A stretch of DNA of 59,820 nucleotides from an uncultured Bacteroidia bacterium (GTDB lineage Bacteria > Bacteroidota > Bacteroidia > Bacteroidales > Prolixibacteraceae). The notes beneath the pieces are model-generated. The model was not told the origin of the DNA, made no database searches, and saw only the letters and a list, made by a program, of their open reading frames with translations. Of the stretch, positions 18,090 through 28,375 are shown one piece after another; positions within the stretch are counted from its first letter, which is position 1, and every line of letters begins with the position of its first letter. Location of the stretch: the NCBI GenBank assembly GCA_903905505.1, contig CAIVGL010000019.1, positions 1 through 59,820 on the forward strand, read 5' to 3'. Position numbers and translations under genes: made by a program.

Positions 18090-18533
18090 ATGAAGCGCAT
18101 TATCGAATACCGAAGATTATTGAATATCACACCTGATACTGATTTAACTGTATTAAAATCGACCTACCGTAATTTAATCAAAGAGTGGCATCCAGATAAA
18201 TTTGTTGGCGATGAAGAGCGCAAAGCAGAGGCCGAGCATAAAAGCAAGACCATCATTGAAGCTTATCATTTCTTGGTAAGTATTGCTCCAGAAACACAGG
18301 CGTTTAACTTAGAGGCCTACACGGCAACGACAAACAGCTCTAACATAGATGATTATTCCTACAAAGGACAAACCTTAAAGATCACCTTTCAGGATGGAAG
18401 CATCTATGAGTACTTTGGAGTACCGAAAAGCATCTACAACAAATTCTGTAGTTCATCAACCGTGCTTCGGTTTGCAAGACGTCATATTTTCTTCAATTAC
18501 ACCTATAGAAACGTCAGTAAACAAGCTGCTTAA
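18090..18533 (+). CDS. J-domain/KTSC-domain fusion protein
   Basis: This 147-residue protein joins two modules. Residues of about 5-68 form a DnaJ-like J domain with the essential HPD tripeptide (KEWHPDKFVGDEE) and a following helix ending in AYHFLVS. Residues of about 85-142 fit a KTSC domain: YKGQTLKITFQDGSIYEYFGVP, then FCSSSTVLRFARRHI and a YTYR end. The J domain should stimulate an Hsp70; KTSC domains are small and their role is unclear. There is no Gly/Phe linker or zinc-finger, so this is not a full DnaJ. A TACCTTTG -7-like box lies at 18050-18057. No operon partner. Confidence 0.75.
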   Translation: MKRIIEYRRLLNITPDTDLTVLKSTYRNLIKEWHPDKFVGDEERKAEAEHKSKTIIEAYHFLVSIAPETQAFNLEAYTATTNSSNIDDYSYKGQTLKITFQDGSIYEYFGVPKSIYNKFCSSSTVLRFARRHIFFNYTYRNVSKQAA

Positions 18534-18554
18534 AGCACTTTAGTTGTTTACTGA

Positions 18555-20621
18555 TTAGTTTATCCAAATTATTTCTGAGGCATAGCTTCCGATCATCCCT
18601 TTCACGTCAAGACCTTCAGTCATAAGCTCAGCGCCTGACTTAACGGAGTTTTGTTCTGTTCGATCTTGGAAAGTTAAGGTATACTTCTTCTTCTTTTCTA
18701 ACCCGCGAAGCTTTATAACTTTCGAAGTAGCTACACTTTCTGAAGGTTTAAAGAGCAAGATCGATCCCTTATTCAGCGAAGTATTGTAATATTCAATCCC
18801 ATCCCAGTTAATACCATCGGGAGCTGGCAAAATATGATACACATCGGCTGGTGCATCTCCAACCTTCAAACCCCTTAAGATTGGTCGTTGTTTGGATTTA
18901 TATAAAGGCCAATGCTCTTTAACCCCTACAATCTGATTTGGCGTATAGACACACCAGTTTGTAGCCATATTAGCCCCCATAAAACCTGTCCTCAAAATAT
19001 ATTTTACCCATTGAGGCGAATCATTGATCGTTCCTCCGCTTGGCGCATATCCAGCTTTATTCGGCACCTCACCCAATGGACCTAAATTCATCCCAACATC
19101 AGTCTTCAATTGAACTGGATTGATCATATAAGAGCAAGAATAAAAAGATTCACGATGACATTCTGGTCCTCCCGAATCCTCATTCGTCAAAACCGTTATC
19201 CGTTGTAGGGTTGTAAAATCTTTTAGTAGACCACCGTTTCCGCAGTGTTCATATCTGAAATTCGGTCTTTTATCGATCATATAGTCCAGGATTTCCAACA
19301 GCCCTTCATGACTTAAGTAATCAAATTTAGCTTCAAGTTTCATATCGCTTCGCCAATAGTCGTAGTGCCAATTGTCGTATCTTTCCAAGAGCGCCTTTTT
19401 CTCCTTTTCTCGTCCTTCTTTAGTTGCAATGTCAGTCCATTCGAAGGTGAAATTCATATAAAGCGACAGTTTTTGGCTGTTCTGATGAACAATATCTCCT
19501 GCGGTCATCCCTTTGGGCCATTTTAAACTATCGGGCCTCCAAAAAGCATATTTCTTAAAATCACCCTTTGTCCAATCTGTGCTTGCCCCATCTAACCAGT
19601 CGATATCTATCTTACCTAATTCGGCTCCCCATTGAGCCACCGGGTATTTCTGATAATATTCGGTTAATTGAGCTTCATTACCAGGAATACAATATTCGAT
19701 CAAAGGCTCATTAGGATGATCTTTTAAAGTCTGGGTAATCTTATGGTTCCAGAACCAACGTTTCATCCGATTACTGCCATCATCGACATTACCACGATAA
19801 GTACCAAAGAAGACTGCTGGCATTTTAAAAACCTTCTCGCTATCAATAACCACAGCTAAAGAATCCCACAGATAGGATTTATAATTAATTTGAAGTGGAT
19901 TCTTACCCGTTTTATTCTTAAACTGACCGAAGCTCCATTCATAGCCTACGTATAACCCGTGTCTACCATTCACATCATACACCTGAAATGGCAACTGACT
20001 ATTTAAACCCTTTGGGGAACCTCCATTTGCATCGTTTGAAAGATAGTACGAGATCTCGCTATTCTCCTTCATGATATCCGCATTTACAATTGGCTTATCC
20101 TCTTTAAATTTTCGGACTAAATATCTCCCTTTATTAAAATGCCAGAGGGTAATAAGCGAATCTGAAGTAAAAGTCAGATCTGCAGATACAACGTCCTGAT
20201 CCTTGATTTGTAAACTCTTTCCAGATTTATTAATGAGCGAGACTTGATTTTCAATTGGACCAATCCCACGTTTAGCTTGCCACACCGATACTAGGAAAAG
20301 AGCAGGTTTATCGGAACTAAAGCGAACAGTTAGCTTAGTTCCATTAACTTGTTCAATTTTAGCATCTTGAAACGTCCAATTAACTAATGTATTTTCGTTA
20401 CCCATCTGAATCTGTTTTGGCAAAGGCATTTCAGCAGGTTCCTTAATCCAGTTCCATCCATTCTGGACATTCTTGAGCTCAAGAACGAACAGACGATTAT
20501 GCTCAACCGATAAAGATAACTGGGTATCTTCGGTCTTTAACTGCCATTTAATGGCGTTTTTTTTATTTGCACCATACCCAAGTTGGACTATGAGTAATAG
20601 GGCAACAATTACATACTTCAT
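18555..20621 (-). CDS. Secreted GH36-like alpha-galactosidase family glycosidase
   Basis: A 688-residue protein with a signal peptide (VIVALLLIVQLGYG) and three parts: an N-terminal beta-sandwich (about 20-290), a TIM barrel (about 310-580) and a small C-terminal beta domain ending GLDVKGMIGSYASEIIW, as in clan GH-D enzymes. In the barrel, IDIDWLDG, HYDYWRSDMK (candidate nucleophile Asp) and HCGNGGLLKDF (candidate acid/base Asp) line up with the GH36 active-site order. It differs from classical melibiases, so alpha-galactosidase activity is only probable. I chose the ATG at 20621 because the signal peptide begins there; an ATG at 20657 would add 12 residues in front of it. It follows aroK on the same strand with a 49-base gap. 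Confidence 0.65.
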   Translation of the reverse strand: MKYVIVALLLIVQLGYGANKKNAIKWQLKTEDTQLSLSVEHNRLFVLELKNVQNGWNWIKEPAEMPLPKQIQMGNENTLVNWTFQDAKIEQVNGTKLTVRFSSDKPALFLVSVWQAKRGIGPIENQVSLINKSGKSLQIKDQDVVSADLTFTSDSLITLWHFNKGRYLVRKFKEDKPIVNADIMKENSEISYYLSNDANGGSPKGLNSQLPFQVYDVNGRHGLYVGYEWSFGQFKNKTGKNPLQINYKSYLWDSLAVVIDSEKVFKMPAVFFGTYRGNVDDGSNRMKRWFWNHKITQTLKDHPNEPLIEYCIPGNEAQLTEYYQKYPVAQWGAELGKIDIDWLDGASTDWTKGDFKKYAFWRPDSLKWPKGMTAGDIVHQNSQKLSLYMNFTFEWTDIATKEGREKEKKALLERYDNWHYDYWRSDMKLEAKFDYLSHEGLLEILDYMIDKRPNFRYEHCGNGGLLKDFTTLQRITVLTNEDSGGPECHRESFYSCSYMINPVQLKTDVGMNLGPLGEVPNKAGYAPSGGTINDSPQWVKYILRTGFMGANMATNWCVYTPNQIVGVKEHWPLYKSKQRPILRGLKVGDAPADVYHILPAPDGINWDGIEYYNTSLNKGSILLFKPSESVATSKVIKLRGLEKKKKYTLTFQDRTEQNSVKSGAELMTEGLDVKGMIGSYASEIIWIN

Positions 20622-20670
20622 AAGAGATAAGTTTAAGTCGTATAGAGCTATTGGCAAACAAATTTCGGGA

Positions 20671-21189
20671 TTATCCGTTCAATCCCAGTGATTGAATTTC
20701 ACTTACAACAAATTGAGGATCGAGATCTTGTTGATCCCGGATAGTTATGGTGGCTTTCTCGTAAAATGGAGCTCGAATAATTAAGGCTTGATTGATAAAG
20801 GTGATTAGTTCAGCTCTTTTTTTACCAGCAATCAGAGGGCGTTCAGTTTTTGAATTTAATAGTCGCGTTGCCAAAACTTCGGTCTCAGGAGCAATATAGA
20901 TCGTTACTCCATTGGCATTCATAAAGTCCATATTATCGAAGAAGCAAGGAGCCCCCCCTCCGGTTCCAATGACAATATCTTCAAATTGAGAAACCTCTAA
21001 CAAAGCCAATTTTTCTTTTTCACGAAAAGCGGCCTCGCCCTCCTCGGCAAAAATAGTTGGGACACTCTTGAAATGACGCTCTTCAATAAATTTATCGAGA
21101 TCGATAAAATTAAAAGACAATATTTCAGCAACTTGCCTTCCGATGGTTGACTTTCCGCAACCCATATATCCAACAAGATAGATTCTCAT
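20671..21189 (-). CDS. aroK: Shikimate kinase
   Basis: Shikimate kinase phosphorylates shikimate at the 3-OH in the aromatic amino acid pathway. The 172-residue protein has the P-loop GYMGCGKST (residues 7-15), the substrate-binding FIDLDKFIEE (Asp near 32 and 34), GEAAFREKE with the conserved Arg, VIGTGGGAP, and a lid with Arg in KTERPLIAG. Length is normal. Its ATG overlaps the stop of parC by one base (TAATG), so it is translationally coupled to the topoisomerase gene. Confidence 0.93.
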   Translation of the reverse strand: MRIYLVGYMGCGKSTIGRQVAEILSFNFIDLDKFIEERHFKSVPTIFAEEGEAAFREKEKLALLEVSQFEDIVIGTGGGAPCFFDNMDFMNANGVTIYIAPETEVLATRLLNSKTERPLIAGKKRAELITFINQALIIRAPFYEKATITIRDQQDLDPQFVVSEIQSLGLNG

Positions 21190-23873
21190 TAGTCGAAATT
21201 TAGAAGCATCTGACTAGACTCACTGTCATCACTTGGACGATTTATCTCGAAAGGGACCTCCAAGATTGGACCTTGGGGCTCCACAATAAAAGACTCAACC
21301 TCCTCCTCTACAGCGGCTATCTCCTCTGGTGCAACTTCCTCATCCTCTTTAACAGGCTCTAATTCTACAATCTTGCTAACTTGGTAACTCGACAAACGTT
21401 TACCCTTAGCTTTATAGGACTTAACGCCTATAAATTCAGCTATATCAACCACTTCATTTTCTCGACCATTTTTCTCTCCACCAAATACCAATTCTATTCT
21501 AGGGTAGGAGACCCAGGTGATGCTGATCAGTTTATTACTCGAATTTTCACCAATAAAATTAGACAACTTACCTCCATTAACCTCAATAGCAAATCGCTTC
21601 ACGTAGTAGAAACTTTGTTCTGCATCATAATAGACAACCGTTGCAATTTTGGCAGGATGGAATTTCTCTATGGAAAGGATATTTTTCTCAAAATGATTTT
21701 CAAGATCATAACTATAAACTTGGTAATCACCATCCTTATCAATAGCCAATATTTTTTCATCCCCGGTAAATTCACCTAGATACTTACCTCTACCATCGGC
21801 ATTCAAGCGCAATACATCCTCGTCGAACCAGATTTTTCGACCTCCGAGTGTAGACATCCCCTTCTCTTTTAAAGTAACCTTATGAACTTCATTCTTGGTC
21901 ACAAGGTTACCCATCGACTGTCGACCTTTGATGGCAAGCTGCGCGATATCAAGCTCGTCAACTAATTTTTTAAGCTTTGGTTTTGGCTTAAAGGTGATAC
22001 GAAGAACTTCAGATTCACCATTTGGATTAACACTGAAATAATGTATCCTCGACCCTTCGGTGCCTATGGTCATGTTGTACTCTTTATCCCTAGTAACACC
22101 TGTCACGCTAAAACGTTTCATATAGGTATAGCCAGCTTTACCATCACGATAAACAAGGTTATAGATGGTGCGATTGTCATTCTTCTCGAATATCGCCACA
22201 TGAAGAACATTCTTTCCGATAAAAGCTTTCTCCGTAACTTTGGTTACAAAATAAGAGCCATCACGGCGGAAAACGATAATTTCATCAATGTCAGAGCATT
22301 CGCATAAATATTCAGCTTTCTTCAGTCCAGTACCAATGAAGCCCTCTTCACGATCGATGTAAAGTTTCTCATTCGCGATGATCACCTTTACGGCTTCAAT
22401 ATTTTCAAAACTTCGAATCTCAGTCTTACGCTCTCTCCCTTTAGAATACTTCGTCTTAAGATGCTCGTACCAAGCAATACTATAAGGGATTAGATTATTT
22501 AAATTAGCCAATACACCCATAATACTATCTTCGATACCTTTGATAATCTCGTTGGCTTTGTCGGTGTTAAACTTCAATATTCGTCCCATTCGGATCTCCA
22601 GAAGCTTAACAATATCTTCTCTTACAATTTCTCGTCTAAACTTAGGTTTAAAAGGGGTTAACCGATTGTCGATATGACTAATAGCTTGATCAATACTAGC
22701 AGATTCCTCGAATGCCTTATCCTTATAGATCCGTTCATCGATAAAGATTTGCTCTAAGGATGCAAAGTGCCATTGGTCTTCAAGTTCACTCATTTGAATC
22801 TCCAGCTCAAGTTTGAGGAGTTCAATGGTTTTATCGACCGATCGTTTTAAAATATCTGTTACATTAATAAATTTCGGCTTATCGTCCTCTACAATGCAAG
22901 CATTAGGCGACACTGAAACCTCACAATCGGTAAAGGCGTATAATGCGTCAATTGTTTTATCAGAGCTAATACCGGGCATAAGGTGAATAAGAATCTCCAC
23001 ATTTGCCGCCGTATTATCATCAATCTTCTTGACTTTAATTTTCCCCTTTTCATTGGCCTTAACGATTGATTCTATCAATGAAGATGTTGTTCTTCCAAAA
23101 GGAATCTCGGTTATGGCTAATGTTTTACTATCAACTTTTTCAATCTTGGCTCTAATTTTTACGGCTCCTCCACGTAAACCATCGTTATATTTTAAAACAT
23201 CGATATAACCTCCTGTTAAGAAGTCGGGATAGAGTTCAAAATCTTTCTTTTTCAAGTAAGAGATACAGGCATTTAGCAGCTCAATAAAATTATGAGGAAG
23301 AATTTTCGAAGCTAATCCAACAGCAATACCTTCGACACCCTGAGCCAACAGCAGTGGAAATTTAACCGGTAAGGTGACAGGCTCACGGTTACGACTGTCG
23401 TAAGAGAGTTGCCATTTAGTCGTCTTGGGATTAAACACAACCTCCAAAGCAAATTTTGAAAGTCGCGCTTCGATATATCGAGGTGCAGCAGCCCCATCTC
23501 CAGTGAGAATATTACCCCAGTTTCCTTGGGCATCAATCAATAAATCTTTTTGACCTAACTGCACTAAGGCATCCCCAATTGACGCATCACCGTGAGGATG
23601 ATACATCATTGTCTGTCCGATAATATTAGCCACTTTAGTATACCTTCCATCATCCATCTGCCTCATAGCATGAAGGATACGACGCTGAACAGGTTTCAGT
23701 CCATCGTTAACATAAGGTACCGCGCGCTCCAATATGACATACGAAGCATAGTCAAGGAACCAGTTCTGATACATTGACGATAAGTAGACAATGTGATGCA
23801 GTTCCTTTTTAGCCTCTTTGGCCTCATGCTCTTCAGGTGCAGATAATCGCTCGATATCTTCTTCGTTAGACAT
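21189..23873 (-). CDS. parC: DNA topoisomerase IV subunit A
   Basis: ParC is the cleaving subunit of topoisomerase IV, which decatenates daughter chromosomes. The 894-residue protein starts its breakage-reunion domain with YASYVILERAVPYVNDGLKPVQRRILHAM; the catalytic tyrosine is Tyr133 in AAPRYIE. The quinolone region YHPHGDASIGDALV keeps the susceptible-type Ser98. The C-terminal part (about 530-830) has beta-propeller-like repeats, followed by an acidic Glu/Val-rich tail. Pairing with parE directly upstream (63 bases) and the absence of gyrase-box-like repeats favour ParC over GyrA. It is followed by aroK with a one-base overlap. Confidence 0.87.
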   Translation of the reverse strand: MSNEEDIERLSAPEEHEAKEAKKELHHIVYLSSMYQNWFLDYASYVILERAVPYVNDGLKPVQRRILHAMRQMDDGRYTKVANIIGQTMMYHPHGDASIGDALVQLGQKDLLIDAQGNWGNILTGDGAAAPRYIEARLSKFALEVVFNPKTTKWQLSYDSRNREPVTLPVKFPLLLAQGVEGIAVGLASKILPHNFIELLNACISYLKKKDFELYPDFLTGGYIDVLKYNDGLRGGAVKIRAKIEKVDSKTLAITEIPFGRTTSSLIESIVKANEKGKIKVKKIDDNTAANVEILIHLMPGISSDKTIDALYAFTDCEVSVSPNACIVEDDKPKFINVTDILKRSVDKTIELLKLELEIQMSELEDQWHFASLEQIFIDERIYKDKAFEESASIDQAISHIDNRLTPFKPKFRREIVREDIVKLLEIRMGRILKFNTDKANEIIKGIEDSIMGVLANLNNLIPYSIAWYEHLKTKYSKGRERKTEIRSFENIEAVKVIIANEKLYIDREEGFIGTGLKKAEYLCECSDIDEIIVFRRDGSYFVTKVTEKAFIGKNVLHVAIFEKNDNRTIYNLVYRDGKAGYTYMKRFSVTGVTRDKEYNMTIGTEGSRIHYFSVNPNGESEVLRITFKPKPKLKKLVDELDIAQLAIKGRQSMGNLVTKNEVHKVTLKEKGMSTLGGRKIWFDEDVLRLNADGRGKYLGEFTGDEKILAIDKDGDYQVYSYDLENHFEKNILSIEKFHPAKIATVVYYDAEQSFYYVKRFAIEVNGGKLSNFIGENSSNKLISITWVSYPRIELVFGGEKNGRENEVVDIAEFIGVKSYKAKGKRLSSYQVSKIVELEPVKEDEEVAPEEIAAVEEEVESFIVEPQGPILEVPFEINRPSDDSESSQMLLNFD

Positions 23874-23936
23874 TTGACAGTCGGAATAATTTGGTTATTG
23901 GTTTAAGACCTTGAATTTATTGATCGTATAATTTTG

Positions 23937-25769
23937 TTAAACTTCATCTTTCTCCACATGAAGATGTTCTATAATAAAATCCTGACGATCAGGTGTATTT
24001 TTACCCATATAGAATTCAAGCATATCTGCCACAGATTCATTTTTATTTAAAATAACAGAGTCTAGGCGAATATCTTCTCCGATGAAATTCTTAAACTCAT
24101 CGGGAGAGATTTCTCCTAGTCCTTTAAATCGGGTTATCTCGATGCTTGTTCCAAGTACTTTAACTGCAGCATCACGCTCTTGGGCAGAGTAGCAATACAT
24201 CGTTTTTTTCTTATTTCGAACCCTAAATAGCGGTGTCTGAAGGATATAGAGATGCCCTTTTTTGATCAATTCAGGAAAAAACTGTAAAAAGAAAGTTATC
24301 AATAGCAGTCTGATATGCATCCCATCAACATCGGCATCTGTAGAGATGATCACCTTATTGTAGCGCAACTCCTCAATACCTTCTTCGATGTTTAGGGCAG
24401 CTTGAAGAAGATTAAACTCTTCGTTTTCATAGACAATCTTCTTTGTCAACCCGTAGCTATTCAATGGCTTACCTCGCAAACTAAATACGGCTTGAGTCGT
24501 CACATCGCGTGATTTTGTAATTGATCCACTTGCTGAATCACCCTCGGTAATAAAGATGGAGCTATTCTCTTTTAGCTCGTGAGTGGTATTGTAGTGAATT
24601 CGGCAATCACGTAATTTTTTATTGTGTAGACTAACCTTCTTTGCTCGTTGCTTTGCTAGCTTTTGAATCCCGGAGATCGCTTTACGCTCGCGTTCTGATT
24701 CTTGAATACGTTTAAGCAGAATATCTGCCGTTTGTCCATTTTTATGCAAGAAATTGCCCAATTCCTTCTGAATAAAATTCATAATGAAATTACGGACTGA
24801 AGGACCCTCTGGTCCCATATCTTTAGATCCCAATTTTGTTTTAGTCTGTGACTCAAACATAGGTTCTTCAACTTTAATACTTAAGGCCGAAACGATAGAG
24901 GCACGTATATCTGAGGCATCAAACTCTTTGTGGTAATAGTCGCGGATCGTTTTTACTAATGCTTCGCGGAAGGCCGCTAGATGGGTGCCTCCTTGTGGGG
25001 TAAACTGACCATTCACGAAGGTGTAATAGTCTTCCCCATATTGGTTACTATGGGTCAGCGCGAATTCAATATCTTCACCTTTAAGATGAATAATTGGGTA
25101 GACTGGATCTTGATCGAGATTCTCTTCTAGAAGATCATACAACCCATTTTTCGAAATATATTTCTCCCCGTTGAAATTTATGATCAAGCCAGCATTTAAA
25201 AACGTATAGTTTTTCAATAATGGGACAATAAACTCTTCAATGTAATGGTAGTTCTTGAATATTTCGGTATCTGGAGTGAAAATGACCTCGGTTCCATTCG
25301 GCTCTTCTGTATCGACCTCTTCAAAATCATGAACTAGTTCACCTTTGGAAAAATCGATTTGTTTAAGTTTTCCTTCGCGAATGGAGCGGATAGAAAACTC
25401 ATTAGAAAGGGCATTTACCGCCTTAATACCCACGCCATTGAGTCCAACTGATTTCTTGAAGACTTTTGAGTCATATTTAGCCCCTGTATTCATTCGAGAA
25501 GCCACGTCCATAAGTTTTCCAAGTGGAATACCTCGACCAAAATCGCGGACAGACACAAGTTCATCGGCCACAGTCACTTCAATCTTGCGACCATTGCCCA
25601 TCATAAATTCGTCGATAGAGTTATCGAGAACCTCTTTTAATAAGACATAAATACCATCATCAGCTGCTGAGCCATCGCCTAATTTGCCAATATACATGCC
25701 TGGCCGCTTGCGGATATGCTCTTTCCAATCAAGGGTACGAATTGACTCTTCAGAATAACCTGGGACCAT
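23937..25769 (-). CDS. parE: DNA topoisomerase IV subunit B
   Basis: ParE supplies ATPase activity and the TOPRIM metal site of topoisomerase IV. The 610-residue protein has the GHKL ATP fold ([36 protein letters not shown], then QTKTKLGS) and the TOPRIM segment [10 protein letters not shown] with [10 protein letters not shown] near the C-terminus. I chose the ATG at 25769: a TTG at 25790 is in frame, but it falls inside a TATATTTG -7-like promoter box (25788-25795), so it would lie at or before the transcript start. The short length, without the extra GyrB insert, and the parC neighbour support ParE. Confidence 0.87.
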   Translation of the reverse strand: MVPGYSEESIRTLDWKEHIRKRPGMYIGKLGDGSAADDGIYVLLKEVLDNSIDEFMMGNGRKIEVTVADELVSVRDFGRGIPLGKLMDVASRMNTGAKYDSKVFKKSVGLNGVGIKAVNALSNEFSIRSIREGKLKQIDFSKGELVHDFEEVDTEEPNGTEVIFTPDTEIFKNYHYIEEFIVPLLKNYTFLNAGLIINFNGEKYISKNGLYDLLEENLDQDPVYPIIHLKGEDIEFALTHSNQYGEDYYTFVNGQFTPQGGTHLAAFREALVKTIRDYYHKEFDASDIRASIVSALSIKVEEPMFESQTKTKLGSKDMGPEGPSVRNFIMNFIQKELGNFLHKNGQTADILLKRIQESERERKAISGIQKLAKQRAKKVSLHNKKLRDCRIHYNTTHELKENSSIFITEGDSASGSITKSRDVTTQAVFSLRGKPLNSYGLTKKIVYENEEFNLLQAALNIEEGIEELRYNKVIISTDADVDGMHIRLLLITFFLQFFPELIKKGHLYILQTPLFRVRNKKKTMYCYSAQERDAAVKVLGTSIEITRFKGLGEISPDEFKNFIGEDIRLDSVILNKNESVADMLEFYMGKNTPDRQDFIIEHLHVEKDEV

Positions 25770-26164
25770 TTTTATAACGATTTTGCACAAATATAATGAA
25801 AAACAAAAGGCCTCCGCCCCTATTTAACATCCAGTAATTAACACATTTAAGTTGATAAGTTTTTTACCCCACCCAAATAAATCATTTAAGATAAATGACC
25901 AATCAAAATTGATCCTGTCAATCAGAAATAAAATATCTTTTGTTATACAATATGTTACCAGATTTGAATAATTTTATACTCAAAATCGATTGGACTAATC
26001 GACTCTAACTTCGAAACAAATAGGATCACAAAGATGATCTTAAATAGCTAATTATTAAAAATATAATCAGAATAACAACCCATAATTTTATTAAAAACCA
26101 TTAAGTTTGCCAATAATTATTTGATCCGACTTTTGGATCTTTTACGTATCGAATTCAGATTAGT
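25770..26164. other. Gene-free divergent region between parE and the antiporter
   Basis: About 395 AT-rich bases with no recognisable gene. It holds the parE -7-like box at 25788-25795 and an inverted repeat TCGATT/AATCGA around GGACT at 25986-26002, which might be a regulator site. No tRNA or conserved RNA was seen. Confidence 0.5.
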
Positions 26165-28306
26165 ATGAATAAAGTAATTGAGAATCTACAGCGCGTCTTT
26201 CAAACACCCTTCCAGAGCAATGTTTTGGTGTTTGCTGTTATCTTATTTATCATACTCCTCGCCCCATTAATCTTTAGACGGATAAAAATTCCTGGAATTA
26301 TTGGTTTAATCCTAGCCGGAGTAATTATTGGTCCTCATGGACTCAATTTAATCGCAAAAAATTCAGCCATTGACCTATTCTCGACAATTGGTCTACTTTA
26401 CATTATGTTTTTGGCTGGATTAGAGCTCGATTTAAAAGGATTTTCAGACTATAAGCATAAGAGTCTAGTATTTGGGTTCTTCACCTTTGCAGTCCCCTTA
26501 TCGATCGGTTATCCGGTATGCCGTTATTTATTAGAATTTAGCTTTGAGACAAGTTTTCTTGTTTCGAGCATGTTTGCGACTCACACCTTAGTAACCTACC
26601 CAATTGTTAGTCGATTAGGGATTTCAAGAAATGAAGCTGTAGGAATTACCGTTGGTGGAACCATGCTGACTGATACAGCCGTGCTAATTATTTTGGCAAT
26701 AATTACTGGGTCGGTAGGTGGTGAGATTTCGACTGATTTCTGGATTAAATTTTCCATATCTGTCTTGTTGTTTTTGGTCATCGTTTTAATGGTTATTCCC
26801 AAGCTAGCAGCTTGGTTTTTCAAGAATTTTGAAGGAGAAAAGAATTCCCATTTTATCTTTGTACTGGCCATGGTTTTCTTGGCCGCATTTTTATCTGAGC
26901 TAGCTGGTTTAGAACCGATCATTGGTGCATTTGCTGCAGGTATTGCCTTGAATAAATTGATCCCTTCCACTTCGGCTTTAATGAACAGACTAGAATTCGT
27001 AGGCAACTCCCTATTTATCCCATTCTTCTTGATAAGTGTTGGAATGCTTATCAACTTGATGGTGTTATTGAAAGGGCAACATGCCTTAATGATTGCTGGA
27101 ACTCTAACCATTGTTGCCTTGATTGGGAAATATCTGGCAGCGTGGCTAACAGCCTTCTTCTTTAACTATTCAAAAGCCAATCGCAATTTAATTTTCGGAT
27201 TAAGCAGTTCTCATGCTGCAGCAACCATTGCGGTTATCATGGTTGGTTTTCGAATCGGCATTGTAGATGAAAACATACTTAACGGGACAATCGTTTTAAT
27301 TTTAATTACCTGTCTTGTTGCCTCATTTGTTACAGAGTATTCAGCCAAAAAGGTGATCATTGCGGATAAACTAAATGCTCCGATCCTACCAACTGTTCGG
27401 GATCAAAAGATTTTAGTCCCGATTTCGAATCCGAGCACCATGGAGCGATTACTTGATTTAGCAATTGCGATAAAGAATCCTAAAAATCGCTTTCCAATTG
27501 TCAGCTTATCGGTGGTAGAAGATGACTTAGAAGCGAGACAAAAGCTTGTCGAAGCGAAGAAGACATTAGAAAAAGCCATTGTACATGCCGCCGCAGTTGA
27601 TCAGGAAGTTGAGATTATTACCAGAATAAGTCAGAATATTTCCAGTGGAATTAAACGAGTTGCAACAGAGATATTTGCTTCTGAAATAATCATTGGTTAT
27701 GCACTGAAAAGTCAGTTTACAGATATTCTCTTTGGCAACACCATAAGTTATATCGTCGACAATACCAACCAAGCGGTATGGGTAGGAAGTTTATCTGAGC
27801 ATCTCAATGAGCGTAAAAAAATTGTCGTTGTTTGTCCGCGTTATGCCGACCGAGAATATGGTTTTAATCTTTGGCTAGATCGAGTTTTCAGACTCGCCAA
27901 AACATTGCAGGTTAGTTGTGATATCTTATCTACACCTGAATCATTTAAGTATATCAAGGAGTATATGCAGACTCACAAGCTAAATATTTCTCTAACTCAC
28001 GTTGAATTTGAAGATTGGTCTAATTTCTTAGAGATTGCAAATTTCATTCAGCCGAGCGATCTTGTCGTCATTGTGCTCCCACGCAATGGGAGTATTTCAT
28101 ACAAAGCAAATCAAGAAGCAATACCTCGTTTAATGGCGAAAAATTTCGAAAATCACGACTTTATCTTAATCTACCCGAATGAGTTAGAGCAGGGGTCCGA
28201 AACGATGTTTACGTCTGATTTTGATAAGAACATGATCCAAGAAGGGATCAATCAACTCTCACAAAAAGCCAGATCACTCTCCGGAATTTTCCGAAAAAAA
28301 CAATAA
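26165..28306 (+). CDS. CPA2-family cation:proton antiporter with C-terminal USP-like region
   Basis: A 713-residue protein. Residues of about 20-395 form the 12-13 membrane helices of a KefB/NapA-type Na+(K+)/H+ antiporter: PGIIGLILAGVIIGPHGL near 39-56, FLAGLELDLKG near 83, and the GLEPIIGAFAAGIAL helix in the middle. The remaining 310 residues are cytoplasmic and look like two universal-stress-protein-like units, the first starting KILVPISNPSTMERLLDLA and the second KIVVVCPRYADREYG. Such tails are thought to sense nucleotide or stress signals. It should exchange monovalent cations for protons; the ion cannot be told. Transcribed away from parE, with a hairpin after the stop. Confidence 0.85.
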   Translation: MNKVIENLQRVFQTPFQSNVLVFAVILFIILLAPLIFRRIKIPGIIGLILAGVIIGPHGLNLIAKNSAIDLFSTIGLLYIMFLAGLELDLKGFSDYKHKSLVFGFFTFAVPLSIGYPVCRYLLEFSFETSFLVSSMFATHTLVTYPIVSRLGISRNEAVGITVGGTMLTDTAVLIILAIITGSVGGEISTDFWIKFSISVLLFLVIVLMVIPKLAAWFFKNFEGEKNSHFIFVLAMVFLAAFLSELAGLEPIIGAFAAGIALNKLIPSTSALMNRLEFVGNSLFIPFFLISVGMLINLMVLLKGQHALMIAGTLTIVALIGKYLAAWLTAFFFNYSKANRNLIFGLSSSHAAATIAVIMVGFRIGIVDENILNGTIVLILITCLVASFVTEYSAKKVIIADKLNAPILPTVRDQKILVPISNPSTMERLLDLAIAIKNPKNRFPIVSLSVVEDDLEARQKLVEAKKTLEKAIVHAAAVDQEVEIITRISQNISSGIKRVATEIFASEIIIGYALKSQFTDILFGNTISYIVDNTNQAVWVGSLSEHLNERKKIVVVCPRYADREYGFNLWLDRVFRLAKTLQVSCDILSTPESFKYIKEYMQTHKLNISLTHVEFEDWSNFLEIANFIQPSDLVVIVLPRNGSISYKANQEAIPRLMAKNFENHDFILIYPNELEQGSETMFTSDFDKNMIQEGINQLSQKARSLSGIFRKKQ

Positions 28307-28330
28307 TATCCAAGCTAGAAATCTTAATGC

Positions 28331-28363
28331 GAAGCAGCTAAATATTCTTAATTTAGCCGCTTC
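28331..28363 (+). terminator. Hairpin between antiporter and DMT genes (possible weak terminator)
   Basis: GAAGCAGCTAAAT (28331-28343) pairs with ATTTAGCCGCTTC (28351-28363) with one mismatch and a seven-base loop. No clear U-run follows on the plus strand. It ends 12 bases before the DMT start codon, so it could instead affect translation of that gene. Confidence 0.4.
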
Positions 28364-28375
28364 AAAATTCTATTT

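Noticed and set aside
21381-21779. 132-residue plus-strand reading frame
   Set aside because: Antisense to the parC C-terminal region; no motif and no independent start context.
25770-25790. In-frame TTG start adding seven residues to parE
   Set aside because: It overlaps a TATATTTG -7 box, so it would lie at or before the transcript start; the ATG at 25769 gives the normal N-terminus.
26596-27111. 171-residue reading frame on the minus strand
   Set aside because: It lies fully inside the antiporter gene in another frame, shows no domain, and its composition mirrors the hydrophobic gene on the other strand.
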